DNA of 35,488 nt from Curtobacterium sp. HSID17257 (lineage in GTDB: Bacteria > Actinomycetota > Actinomycetes > Actinomycetales > Microbacteriaceae): positions 1 to 35,488 of the forward strand of contig NZ_RBLU01000026.1 of assembly GCF_003989515.1 (NCBI RefSeq), given 5' to 3'. The first letter of the stretch is position 1. Every line of letters begins with the position of its first letter. Of the stretch, positions 20,705-28,260 are shown one piece after another. The notes beneath the pieces were generated by a model. The model had not been told where the DNA came from and made no database searches. It was given only the letters and a program-made list of their open reading frames with translations. Position numbers and translations under genes: made by a program.

Positions 20705-22552
20705 ATGGCCACGACGAGACCACCTGACCCCGCCGCCGACCAGCTCCGCCCGGGCGAGCCCGTCCGGACCACCCCGGGGCTGTCCCGCTGGGTCTTCTGG
20801 CCCGCCGCCGTCATCGTGCTCGCGTTCGTCGCGTGGACGCTCGTCGCGCCGGCGTCGGCCGAGGCCGTCTTCACCGCGCTGCAGGCCGGCATCGTCCGGA
20901 ACTTCAGCTGGTACTACGTGCTGGCGGCTGCATTCTTCGTCGCCTTCGCCCTGTTCGTGGGCTTCAGCCGGTTCGGCGACATCAAGCTCGGCAAGGACCA
21001 GGACGAGCCGGAGTTCAGCACGCGCTCCTGGTTCTCGTTGCTCTTCGCCGCCGGCATGGGCATCGGGCTCGTCTTCTACGGCGTCTCCGAACCGCTGAGC
21101 CACTTCGCCGACCCGCGTCCCGGTGTCTCCGGGTCGGAGCAGCACCTGGCGCAGGAGGCCATGACCCAGACCTTCCTGCACTGGGGTCTCCACGCCTGGG
21201 CGATCTACGTCGTCCTCGGCATGGCCCTGGCGTACGCGATCCACCGCCGCGGCCGCCCGGTGTCGATCCGGTGGGCACTCGAACCCCTGCTCGGCAACCG
21301 CGTCCGGGGCGGCTGGGGCAACGTCATCGACGTCGTGGCGCTCATCGGCACGCTGTTCGGCGTCGCGACGTCGCTCGGCCTCGGTGTGCTGCAGATCGGC
21401 GCGGGCCTCGAGAGCGCCGGCATCGCCGAGAGCAGCACCGTCAGCCAGATCGCGATCATCGCCGTGATCACCGCGCTCACCATCGTGTCGCTCGTCACCG
21501 GTGTGGCGAAGGGCATGAAGATCCTGTCGAACGTGAACCTGCTGCTCGCCGCGGCGCTGCTCGTGTTCGTCCTGGTCGTCGGACCGACCCAGTACCTGCT
21601 CCGCGACTTCGTGCAGTCGATCGGCGCCTACCTGCAGAACGTCGTCGGCCTGTCCTTCAACGTCACCGCGCAGCAGGGCGCCGCGGGCGAGGAGTGGCAG
21701 GGCGCCTGGACCACGTTCTACTGGGGATGGTGGATGTCGTGGGCCCCCTTCGTCGGCATCTTCATCGCCCGGATCTCGCGCGGTCGCACCGTCCGCGAGT
21801 TCGTCTTCGGCGTGCTGCTCGTGCCGACCGCCCTGACCTTCCTCTGGTTCGCCGTCCTCGGTGGTGCCGCCATCCACCAGGAGACCGACGGCGCCGGCGG
21901 CCTCGTCGGTGCGGACGGCTCCGTCGACGTCGAGGGGTCGCTCTTCACGTTGCTCGCCGACCTGCCCGCCGGCGTCGTGCTGACCTTCGGTGCGATCCTG
22001 CTCATCGGCGTGTTCTTCGTGACGTCCTCGGACTCGGGGTCGCTCGTCATGGCGATGATCGCGTCCGGCGGTGACATCGAGCCGAAGAACTGGCTCCGGG
22101 TCTTCTTCGCGGTCGTCGCCGCGCTGCTCGCCGTCGCGCTGCTGCTGACCGGCGGGCTGAACGCGTTGAAGACCGCCGCGATCACCACGGCGCTCCCGTT
22201 CAGCGTTGTGCTGCTCATGGTCTGCTGGTCCACGGTCATCGCCTTCAATCGGGAACGCCGGGCGTACGACAAGGCGGAGCGCGAGGTCCTGCTCGAGCAC
22301 GTCGGTGCCTACTACGGCCTCGAGGTCGACGCGCCGGAGCAGCGGCAGTCCGGTCGTCCCTGGGACCTGGTACGCCGGTTCCGCGGCGGCCGTGGGCGGA
22401 CCGCACCGGCCGTCGGCGGGGTCAGCACCTCGCCGGACGCCTTCCCGGTGCACACGCAGACCGTCTCGCCGGACCCCGGCATCGACGCAACCCTCGATCC
22501 GGCACCGGGGGAGACGTCCGTCGGCCGGTCGGACGAGCGCTCCGGGTCCTGA
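20705..22552 (+). CDS. BCCT family transporter (betaine/choline/carnitine)
   Basis: Sodium- or proton-coupled uptake of betaine-type compatible solutes, 615 residues, about 12 membrane helices. Seen: GMGIGLVFYGVSEP (the glycine-rich motif; GMGIGL as in Na+-coupled BetP), the Trp-rich signature WWMSWAPFVGIFIARISRGRTVREF, and FFVTSSDSGSLVMAMIASGG. A long acidic and polar C-terminal tail (about 545-615) could act in osmosensing, as in BetP (inference). The gene stands alone and ends before a hairpin terminator. The start is odd: the strong AGGAGG suits ATG 20697 in another frame, but the transporter frame opens only at ATG 20705. Confidence 0.93.
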   Translation: MATTRPPDPAADQLRPGEPVRTTPGLSRWVFWPAAVIVLAFVAWTLVAPASAEAVFTALQAGIVRNFSWYYVLAAAFFVAFALFVGFSRFGDIKLGKDQDEPEFSTRSWFSLLFAAGMGIGLVFYGVSEPLSHFADPRPGVSGSEQHLAQEAMTQTFLHWGLHAWAIYVVLGMALAYAIHRRGRPVSIRWALEPLLGNRVRGGWGNVIDVVALIGTLFGVATSLGLGVLQIGAGLESAGIAESSTVSQIAIIAVITALTIVSLVTGVAKGMKILSNVNLLLAAALLVFVLVVGPTQYLLRDFVQSIGAYLQNVVGLSFNVTAQQGAAGEEWQGAWTTFYWGWWMSWAPFVGIFIARISRGRTVREFVFGVLLVPTALTFLWFAVLGGAAIHQETDGAGGLVGADGSVDVEGSLFTLLADLPAGVVLTFGAILLIGVFFVTSSDSGSLVMAMIASGGDIEPKNWLRVFFAVVAALLAVALLLTGGLNALKTAAITTALPFSVVLLMVCWSTVIAFNRERRAYDKAEREVLLEHVGAYYGLEVDAPEQRQSGRPWDLVRRFRGGRGRTAPAVGGVSTSPDAFPVHTQTVSPDPGIDATLDPAPGETSVGRSDERSGS

Positions 22553-22563
22553 CGCGACCGGGT

Positions 22564-22611
22564 GACGGACGGGAGGCGCGGTGCCGGCTGGCACCGCGCC
22601 TCCCGTCCGTC
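22564..22611 (+). terminator. Hairpin terminator, GCGC sub-type; left copy flanking TA module
   Basis: 22-bp perfect stem (22564-22585 with 22590-22611), loop GGCT, 11 nt after the BCCT stop. Positions 22566-22611 (46 bp) are identical to 23838-23883. Confidence 0.9.
22566..22611 (+). repeat. 46-bp direct repeat, left copy
   Basis: Identical, including the loop, to the right copy at 23838-23883; 1272 bp from start to start, enclosing the whole Xre-RES pair. Confidence 0.9.
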
Positions 22612-22673
22612 TGCGGTCGCCTCGCAGCATCGACGGGTGGTGGCGCGCAGGATCGGGGTGTAAAACGGGGGGC

Positions 22674-23051
22674 ATGACAGTTGCAGCAGGGATGCACCAC
22701 GCGCGGTCGACGCGGCTCGACCTGCGGGAACTCGTGCAGGAGCTGAACGCGGCTCTCGGCCCGACACTCGTGGCCGCCGCTACCGGGAGCAAGGACCGCA
22801 AGCTCCCGCTGAAGTGGGCCAAGTCCGACGGTCCTCGCCCGGGGAACGACTTCGAGCGGCGACTCCGGCTGCTCTCTCGCACGTGGAACGCCATCGCTGA
22901 ACACGAGGGTGCGCACGTCGCCCGCGCCTGGTTCATCGGCGCCAACCCGTTCCTCGAGGAGCGCACTCCACTGACCGCCGTCCGAGAGGACGACGCTGCG
23001 CAGCTCGGGCGAGCGGTGCAGTCGTTCATGGACGGCACCGCGGACACGTGA
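22674..23051 (+). CDS. Xre/MbcA/ParS-type antitoxin
   Basis: Antitoxin of a type II RES-Xre system, 125 residues, DNA-binding and toxin-neutralising. Seen: N-terminal helix-turn-helix-like region (about 18-75, LRELVQELNAALGPTLVAAATGSKDRKLPLKW) and the C-terminal toxin-binding segment (about 80-122) with ARAWFIGANPFLEERTPLTAV, where the NPFL pattern is characteristic. ATG 22674 has GGGGGG directly before it, and TAAAAC at 22661-22666 is a possible -10 in leaderless position. The toxin start overlaps the stop by 4 bp (GTGA). It is probably self-repressed by the complex. Confidence 0.85.
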   Translation: MTVAAGMHHARSTRLDLRELVQELNAALGPTLVAAATGSKDRKLPLKWAKSDGPRPGNDFERRLRLLSRTWNAIAEHEGAHVARAWFIGANPFLEERTPLTAVREDDAAQLGRAVQSFMDGTADT

Positions 23052-23821
23052 CGAGCCGAGGGCCACGCACCTGCACGACGACGGGGCTTCGACTCCTCCC
23101 TGCTCGGAGCGACACCGGGTACCGCGTCGCGAAGAGCAACCACCCGCCGGTGTCCGCACCGACTCGCGGTCGGCACGGCGACCACGCTGCAACAGAACGC
23201 TCGAGCTGGGGTCGTTACGACGCCGCCGGTACGGAGACCTACTACACGGCCGAACTCCGCACCGGTGCATTCGCCGAGGTGCTCGCCGCGTTCAAGGTCC
23301 CGCTCGGCACGGGCAGTGCGCTCGAGGTGGACGCCGCGGCCGTCGGGCTGACCCTCGAGGAGTTCCTCGCCGATGTCGCCTCCGACTGGGACGAACGGTC
23401 GTTCATGCAGACCGGAACGCTCCCGCGATCGTGGCGCGACGACCGGACAGTCCTCTCGTTGGAGCACCCGAGCACCGGTTGGTACGTCGACGTCGAGCAC
23501 CCCGACACACTGAGCGCCATCGAACCCAGCCTCCGATCGCACCTGCTCGTCGGCGGGTGGTCGTCCTTCACCACTGCCGTCCTCCGATCGGACGACCGGT
23601 CGGTCACCACCGCCGTCGCCGATCTGGTGCACGACGCCGTCCTCGACGATCAGACCCACCCACTCGGCATCCACTTCGGGAGCAAGCACGGCGAGTCCTG
23701 GTGCCGGGCGACGTGGCTCGACAGGACCCGGGACCTGTCCGTGCTGTCCAGCCGGGCCATCGAGCTCGGCGACCCCGACTTCCGGACGGCGACCCACCGG
23801 TTCGGCCTCCGAGCCTTCTGA
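23048..23821 (+). CDS. RES-domain toxin
   Basis: RES toxins are ADP-ribosyltransferase-fold enzymes that destroy NAD+ or ADP-ribosylate cell targets and halt growth. 257 residues. Seen: TGYRVAKSNHPPV (first conserved Arg, about residue 26), GRYDAAGTETYYTAELRTGAFAEVLAAF (about 55-82; conserved Arg56 and Glu77), HLLVGGWSS and the C-terminal GIHFGSKHGESWCRATWLDRT. The third signature residue, a Ser, is not assigned with certainty. GTG 23048 overlaps the antitoxin stop by 4 bp. A hairpin terminator follows. Family assignment is by pattern from memory and supported by the antitoxin partner. Confidence 0.82.
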   Translation: MTSRGPRTCTTTGLRLLPARSDTGYRVAKSNHPPVSAPTRGRHGDHAATERSSWGRYDAAGTETYYTAELRTGAFAEVLAAFKVPLGTGSALEVDAAAVGLTLEEFLADVASDWDERSFMQTGTLPRSWRDDRTVLSLEHPSTGWYVDVEHPDTLSAIEPSLRSHLLVGGWSSFTTAVLRSDDRSVTTAVADLVHDAVLDDQTHPLGIHFGSKHGESWCRATWLDRTRDLSVLSSRAIELGDPDFRTATHRFGLRAF

Positions 23822-23837
23822 CATCGACGCGACCCTC

Positions 23838-23883
23838 CGGACGGGAGGCGCGGTGCCGGCTGGCACCGCGCCTCCCGTCCGTC
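23838..23883 (+). terminator. Hairpin terminator, GCGC sub-type; right copy flanking TA module
   Basis: Perfect stem with loop GGCT, 46 bp identical to 22566-22611. It lies between the convergent toxin gene and the SDR gene and can serve both. Confidence 0.9.
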
Positions 23884-23889
23884 CTGCCG

Positions 23890-24591
23890 TCAGCCGAGCT
23901 GTGCCGCGAGCACGTCCGGCGTCTGCTGGAGCGACGCCTTGACCATGGCGCTCCACTCGTCGACGACGACCTCGGAGAGCCCCTGCTCGACCCCGTCGAG
24001 CGAGGCCCGTGCGACGTCGGCCGGGTCGGTCATGTGGCCGTCGTACCCGGCCATCATGTCGGTGTCGGCCGCGCCGAGGTGCAGCCCCTGGACGGTGATC
24101 CCGGCGTCGCGCAGCTCGAGCCGGACGGCGTTGGTCATGTTCCACTCCGCGGCCTTCGCGACGCCGTAGGCACCCGATCCCGGGTACGCGAACCAGGACA
24201 GCGCGGAGAGCACGTTGACGACCGCGCCGCCACCGTTGCGCTCGATGACCGGCGCGAAGGCCCGCAGCATCGACAGGTTCCCCCAGAGGTGCGTGTCGAG
24301 CAGCCGGTGGGCGTCGGCCAGGTCGTCGCGCAGCAGCGAGCCGGTCCCGGCGATCCCGGCGTTGTTGACGAGCAGCGTGACGTCCTGCGCGGCGGCTGCC
24401 GCAGCGGCGACGGACGCCTCGTCGGTGATGTCGAGCGGCAGCACCTCGACGCCCTCGACGTCGACGAGCTCGGGGCGGCGTGCGGTCGCGTAGACCTTCG
24501 ACGCGCCGCGCTCGAGCAGCTGCGTGACGAAGCGGCGGCCGATGCCCCGGTTCGACCCGGTGACGAGTGCGACGGATCCGGCGATGTCCAT
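23890..24591 (-). CDS. SDR family oxidoreductase
   Basis: Classical short-chain dehydrogenase/reductase, 233 residues. Seen: TGSNRGIG (about 11-18), the LDITD cofactor segment, NNAG (about 76-79), the catalytic Ser in SALSW, and YGVAK (Tyr/Lys active pair), followed by LHLGAADTDM. ATG 24591 has GGAGGA 6-8 nt upstream on the minus strand; an upstream in-frame start at 24615 overlaps the Shine-Dalgarno. Divergent from a MerR regulator, 93 bp between starts; the promoter on this side has the long spacer and dyad of MerR-activated promoters. The substrate is unknown. Confidence 0.93.
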   Translation of the reverse strand: MDIAGSVALVTGSNRGIGRRFVTQLLERGASKVYATARRPELVDVEGVEVLPLDITDEASVAAAAAAAQDVTLLVNNAGIAGTGSLLRDDLADAHRLLDTHLWGNLSMLRAFAPVIERNGGGAVVNVLSALSWFAYPGSGAYGVAKAAEWNMTNAVRLELRDAGITVQGLHLGAADTDMMAGYDGHMTDPADVARASLDGVEQGLSEVVVDEWSAMVKASLQQTPDVLAAQLG

Positions 24592-24634
24592 GGTGTCCTC
24601 CTGCCGGGCGGGCACTTCCCGCGGCGGCTCGGCT

Positions 24635-24666
24635 ACGGTAGGACCTCACATCGGTGTCAGGTGCAA
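24635..24666 (-). promoter_or_regulatory. MerR-type promoter and operator for SDR gene
   Basis: Minus strand: -35 TTGCAC (24661-24666), 20-bp spacer, -10 TACCGT (24635-24640). The near-perfect dyad ACCTCACATCGGTGTCAGGT (24643-24662, 16 of 20 positions symmetric) fills the spacer. A 19-20 bp spacer with a dyad inside is the hallmark of MerR-regulated promoters. Confidence 0.75.
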
Positions 24667-24684
24667 GTGCAGATCGGAGACGAC

Positions 24685-25071
24685 GTGCGGATCGGTGACC
24701 TCGCGGCAGCGACCGGGGCGAGCGTGCGCTCGCTGCGGTACTACGAGGAGCAGGGGCTGCTCACGGCGGAGCGGACCGCGGGCGGCCAGCGGTCCTACGC
24801 CGCGGCGTCCGTCGAACGGGTGCAGCTCGTGCAGCAGCTCTTCGCCGCCGGACTCCCGAGCCGCACCATCGTGCAGCTGCTGCCGTGCGTCGACGCCGGG
24901 GTGGCGACACCCGAGTCGTTCGCGCTGCTCGTGGCCGAGCGCGACCGCATCACCGCGCAGCTCGCCGAGCTCGAGGCGGCTCGGGACCGGCTCGACGAGG
25001 TCATCGCGATCACCGAGCACCCGACGGCCGAGCACTGCCCGGCGCTCCGGGAGCACGCCGCAGCGGCCTGA
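24685..25071 (+). CDS. MerR family transcriptional regulator
   Basis: 128 residues. Seen: N-terminal MerR helix-turn-helix VRIGDLAAATGASVRSLRYYEEQGLL (1-26) and the wing TAGGQRSYAAASVERVQLVQQLFAAGLP; a coiled helix for dimerisation (about 80-110, ERDRITAQLAELEAARDRLDEVI); and a short C-terminal end EHCPALREHAAAA with one Cys. MerR proteins twist over-long promoters to activate them. GTG 24685 is supported by GGAGA 4-8 nt upstream. It likely controls the divergent SDR gene through the dyad at 24643-24662. The inducer is unknown; the C-terminal part is too short for a large drug-binding domain. Confidence 0.93.
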   Translation: MRIGDLAAATGASVRSLRYYEEQGLLTAERTAGGQRSYAAASVERVQLVQQLFAAGLPSRTIVQLLPCVDAGVATPESFALLVAERDRITAQLAELEAARDRLDEVIAITEHPTAEHCPALREHAAAA

Positions 25072-25082
25072 GCACCCGGCGC

Positions 25083-25120
25083 GCGGGAGGCGCGGTACCG
25101 ATCGGCACCGTGCCTCCCGC
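25083..25120 (+). terminator. Hairpin terminator, GCGC sub-type, decayed
   Basis: GCGGGAGGC/GCCTCCCGC outer stem with one G-U pair and one A-C mismatch further in. Lies between the convergent MerR and GH93-like genes. Confidence 0.75.
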
Positions 25121-25124
25121 CCGT

Positions 25125-26798
25125 TCACCGGTACAGCTGGATCTGGTCCAGCTCCGCGAACCCCGTCCCCTTGGTGAAGGTGATCGTGTTCGTGCCGGCG
25201 TTCAGCGTGACGCTCTTCTGCGCCCAGCCGAAGCGGCCCCAGTTCACGGTCGGCGTGTAGCTCACCGCGGACGCCGTCCCCCCGTTCACCGAGACGGTGT
25301 GCGTGCTCGTCGCGCCGGTGCCGTTGTCGTACCGGACGTTCATCGTGTACGTGCCCGCAGTCGGCACCTGGACGGTGAACTGCACCTTGCTCGTGGCGTT
25401 GTTGATGTTGCCGACCTTCTGCCCACCGACGGCGTCCACCTGCGTGACCGTGCTCGTGTCGGTGCGGGTGGCGGACTCGGCCTCGTACCGCAGCGCGTTG
25501 ATCGGGACGGACCCGACGCGGACGTCGTTGTACGTCGTCGACAGGTTCTCGACGTTCGTCGCCTGGTACAGCGTCCTCCCGTCAGCGCTCGAGTCGAAGC
25601 TCTGCGCGAAGCCCGAGAAGGTGCCTCCCTCGGTGTCGCGGGCGTCGTAGGTCACGGCGTACGGCAGCTGCTCCCACGCGCCGGAGCCCTGGTTCCGGTT
25701 CACGGCGAAGGTCTGCCCGCCGTCGATGTTCCCCGACGCGTCGACCGACCACTTCGACGACACGACCACCATGCCGTTCGGGTTGCCGGCCTCGGGGATC
25801 CACCGCACCTCGGGCGAGGAGCCGAGCCCGCGTCCGTCGGCGAACGCGAGCTTCGTGCCGATGCTCGTCTCCGGGCTCCAGGTCAGGCCGTCCGGTGAGG
25901 TCTTGTAGTACACCGGCGCGGTGTTGTTCGTCCGACTCGGGCGGTTCACGACCTCGAACGTGGCGATGTAGTTGCCGTTCGGCATCCGCGTCACGGTGAT
26001 CATGCCCGGTCGGTCGCTCGTGTTCGTGGGTGCGGACACGTTGACGAGCGGACCCCAGGTCGCGCCGCCGTCGGTGGACCGGCGGTAGCTGACGGCCTGC
26101 AGGACGCCCTTCGCCTTCTGCCGTTCGTCCGAGAAGTACGTCACCAGGCCGCCGTTCGCGTCCACGGCGACGGACGGCTCCCACACGGTCGAGGTGGTGG
26201 AGGTCGGACTCGGGTCGTACGTCGCGGGGCCGCCGGTGTCGACGGTGCTGACGAAGGACCAGGTCAGTCCGTGGTCGAGGCTCTTGTACATCACGAGTCG
26301 GCTGCTCGACCGATCGGACGGCATGATCATCCCGCTGAGCAGCAGCGTGCCGGCGGGCATCGACCCGAGCTGGATCGGTGTCTCGTACAGCGACGGCTGC
26401 GCAGTGCGGGTCAGCGCGGGGAACTGCTTGCTCGGCGTCACCGTGGCGACCCGCGACCACGAGGTGCCGTCGTTCGTCGACCGGTAGATCGGGTAGACCT
26501 GCACGCCGTTCTCGAGCACGAGCTGGTCGAACGTGACGAACTGCTGCCCGTTCGCGGAGCCGCTGTTCTTCAGGACGACCATCTTGGCGTAGGTGGTGCC
26601 GGCTGCGCGGCCGCCCTCGGGGTTGAAGGACGTGCCGGCGGCGGGGGAGTACACGAGGGCACCGTTGCCCGTCGTGACGGCCTCGGCGGGCGCGGGCCCG
26701 ACGACGCCGACCAGGAGCGCGGCAGCCGTGGCGGCTGCGGCGAGGACGAGCGCGTGCGCTCGTCGGGGCGCCCGGAGGGCGCCGGTGCGGAGGGACAT
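25125..26798 (-). CDS. Secreted GH93-like sialidase-fold glycosidase with CBM
   Basis: 557 residues, exported. Signal peptide about 1-40 (Arg-rich start, Ala/Leu core, AEA end). The propeller domain (about 45-430) has Asp-box repeats (STNDGTSW, SLDHGLTW, STDGGATW, SPDGLTW). The segments VWEPSVAVDANGGLVTYFSDE and RPGMITVTRMPNGNYIATFE match my memory of the GH93 exo-1,5-alpha-L-arabinobiosidase pattern; Glu207 (WEP) and Glu282 (FE) would be the catalytic pair. The C-terminal domain (about 436-557, YEAESAT ... ELDQIQLYR) is a CBM6/35-like carbohydrate-binding module. It lies next to a CUT1 transporter locus. Likely role: release of short arabinan from plant material (inference); a true exo-sialidase is the alternative. 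ATG 26798 has GGAGT upstream. Confidence 0.78.
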   Translation of the reverse strand: MSLRTGALRAPRRAHALVLAAAATAAALLVGVVGPAPAEAVTTGNGALVYSPAAGTSFNPEGGRAAGTTYAKMVVLKNSGSANGQQFVTFDQLVLENGVQVYPIYRSTNDGTSWSRVATVTPSKQFPALTRTAQPSLYETPIQLGSMPAGTLLLSGMIMPSDRSSSRLVMYKSLDHGLTWSFVSTVDTGGPATYDPSPTSTTSTVWEPSVAVDANGGLVTYFSDERQKAKGVLQAVSYRRSTDGGATWGPLVNVSAPTNTSDRPGMITVTRMPNGNYIATFEVVNRPSRTNNTAPVYYKTSPDGLTWSPETSIGTKLAFADGRGLGSSPEVRWIPEAGNPNGMVVVSSKWSVDASGNIDGGQTFAVNRNQGSGAWEQLPYAVTYDARDTEGGTFSGFAQSFDSSADGRTLYQATNVENLSTTYNDVRVGSVPINALRYEAESATRTDTSTVTQVDAVGGQKVGNINNATSKVQFTVQVPTAGTYTMNVRYDNGTGATSTHTVSVNGGTASAVSYTPTVNWGRFGWAQKSVTLNAGTNTITFTKGTGFAELDQIQLYR

Positions 26799-26833
26799 GG
26801 GACTCCGATCGGTGGTGTGGTGGTGCTGGTCGT

Positions 26834-26877
26834 CGGACGGGAGGCACGCCGTGGGGTCGCCACGGGCCTCCCGTCCG
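26834..26877 (-). terminator. Hairpin terminator, CCCG sub-type, with bulge
   Basis: Outer stem 26834-26845 with 26866-26877 (12 bp), inner CCGTGG/CCACGG, 3-nt bulge ACG. Lies between the GH1 gene and the GH93-like gene on the minus strand. Confidence 0.75.
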
Positions 26878-26932
26878 GTGTCGGTCGCCCTCGGGTCGCG
26901 ACCGGTGTCCGCGGGCCGGCCGCGGACACGTC

Positions 26933-28192
26933 TCAGGCCGCGATCGCGGCGGCCGACCGCGCGTGCCGCGCGAACGCGTCCGCGACCGGGTTGCGGACGC
27001 GGTCCAGCCCGCCGTCGCCGTCCTCGACCAGGTCGTAGAGCCCCATGGTCAGCAGGTGCTCGGAGCGGGGCGCCTCGGTGTGCCGCCAGGTCCACTCGTA
27101 CATGTCGAACAGCGGCCACCACGTGTAGCCGACGACGGGCAGCCCCTCGGACCGCAGCTCGTGCAGCGTCGACACCGAGTCGTCGAGCCAGGCGATCCGC
27201 TCCTCGACCGTGCCCGTGACGCAGGTCTCGGTGAGCATGACGGGGGCACCGTACCGCTCGGCGTAGGTGGTCAGGACGTCGCGCAGGCCCTCGGTGCCGG
27301 TGTCCCGGTACGGCCGCGGGTCGGCGAAGCCGCCGCCGTGGTGGACACCCCGCTCGAAGACCTCGGTGGAGTGCAGCGGGTAGTAGTTGACGCCCATCAC
27401 GTCGGGGCGGACGGCGTGCTCGCGGAACCAGTCGAGCTGTGCGGGCGTCGTGCCGTGGGCGAGGAGCCCGGCGCCCAGCGGGTGGTCCGCGTCGACGCCG
27501 CCGGTGACCAGGTCCTCGACGAGGAAGGCCTGGTCGCGCAGCCGCGCCACGGTGTCCCGGTGCTCGGGGGCGTCGACGTCGCCGACGTAGCGGATGCCGG
27601 CCTCGACGTGCACGAAGCGGGCGGCGTCACCGAGCTCCCGGGCGATCGCGTGCTGCGTCGTCACGAACCCCGTCGCGAGGGCCGTCGCCATCCGCGCGGA
27701 GCCCGCCGCGCCCGTCAGGTACGGGGGCCAGTAGCCGTACTCGCCGGTGAAGAGCGCGTGGATCACGGGTTCGTTGACCGGCGTGTAGTCGGTGGCGACG
27801 TCGCCGTACCGCGCCGCGAAGCGGGCCGCGTACTCGGTGACGTGCGTCGGGTAGTCGGGGTTCGCGAACTGTCCCTCGAGCCACAGCGGCGTGCCGTAGT
27901 GCAGCAGGTCGACGACGGGCGTGAGTCCGGTCTCGCGGAAGCGGGCCATCACGCGGTCGACCCAGGACCAGTCCCAGACGCCGGGCTCGGGCGAGACGCG
28001 GTACCACGGGACGCCCCAGCGGAGGAGCTCGGCACCGACGTCGACGGCGAGCCCGAGGTCGGAGGCGTAGCGCCGGTAGTGGTCGGTCAGCTCGTACTCG
28101 TCGATCGCGCGTTCGCCGGGCCGGGCCTGCGGGACGAAGGTGTCCTCGATACCCAGGGCGAAGTGCAGGCGGCCGTCGTCGGACCAGTGCAT
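26933..28192 (-). CDS. Glycoside hydrolase family 1-like enzyme
   Basis: Cytoplasmic glycosidase (no signal peptide), 419 residues, TIM-barrel. Seen: acid/base motif TPVNEP (Glu141) and nucleophile region VMLTETCVTG (Glu322; canonical GH1 reads TENG, here TETC). Other GH1-like segments are GVPWYRVSPEPGVWDWSWVDR and YYPLHSTEV. It probably splits the imported disaccharide or oligosaccharide into monomers. ATG 28192 is taken; GTG 28213 is an alternative in frame but abuts a hairpin. Fourth gene of the minus-strand sugar operon, 68 nt after the second permease, separated from it by a 9-bp hairpin. Confidence 0.85.
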   Translation of the reverse strand: MHWSDDGRLHFALGIEDTFVPQARPGERAIDEYELTDHYRRYASDLGLAVDVGAELLRWGVPWYRVSPEPGVWDWSWVDRVMARFRETGLTPVVDLLHYGTPLWLEGQFANPDYPTHVTEYAARFAARYGDVATDYTPVNEPVIHALFTGEYGYWPPYLTGAAGSARMATALATGFVTTQHAIARELGDAARFVHVEAGIRYVGDVDAPEHRDTVARLRDQAFLVEDLVTGGVDADHPLGAGLLAHGTTPAQLDWFREHAVRPDVMGVNYYPLHSTEVFERGVHHGGGFADPRPYRDTGTEGLRDVLTTYAERYGAPVMLTETCVTGTVEERIAWLDDSVSTLHELRSEGLPVVGYTWWPLFDMYEWTWRHTEAPRSEHLLTMGLYDLVEDGDGGLDRVRNPVADAFARHARSAAAIAA

Positions 28193-28213
28193 GGTGTCTC
28201 GTTTCGTGGTCAC

Positions 28214-28235
28214 GACGGTCGGGGTGCCGACCGTC
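28214..28235 (-). other. Intercistronic hairpin between permease and GH1 genes
   Basis: 9-bp stem GACGGTCGG/CCGACCGTC with loop GGTG. Probably tunes mRNA decay or partial termination inside the operon. Confidence 0.5.
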
Positions 28236-28260
28236 CGCGAGTCGGGTGCGACCGGCGCGG

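Noticed and set aside
20697..21098. 133-codon ORF behind the AGGAGG site
   Set aside because: Its product is Ser/Arg/Pro-rich shadow sequence, while the overlapping BCCT frame has full family motifs. The Shine-Dalgarno placement is reported as a finding instead.
22566..23883. The 46-bp repeats as phage or integron attachment sites
   Set aside because: No integrase or recombinase gene is present and the same element occurs as a terminator at eight other places.
20663..24649. Very long minus-strand open frame (over 1300 codons)
   Set aside because: It is antisense to the BCCT, toxin-antitoxin and part of the SDR/MerR genes, and its composition is Arg/Gly/Asp-rich shadow sequence typical of GC-rich DNA.
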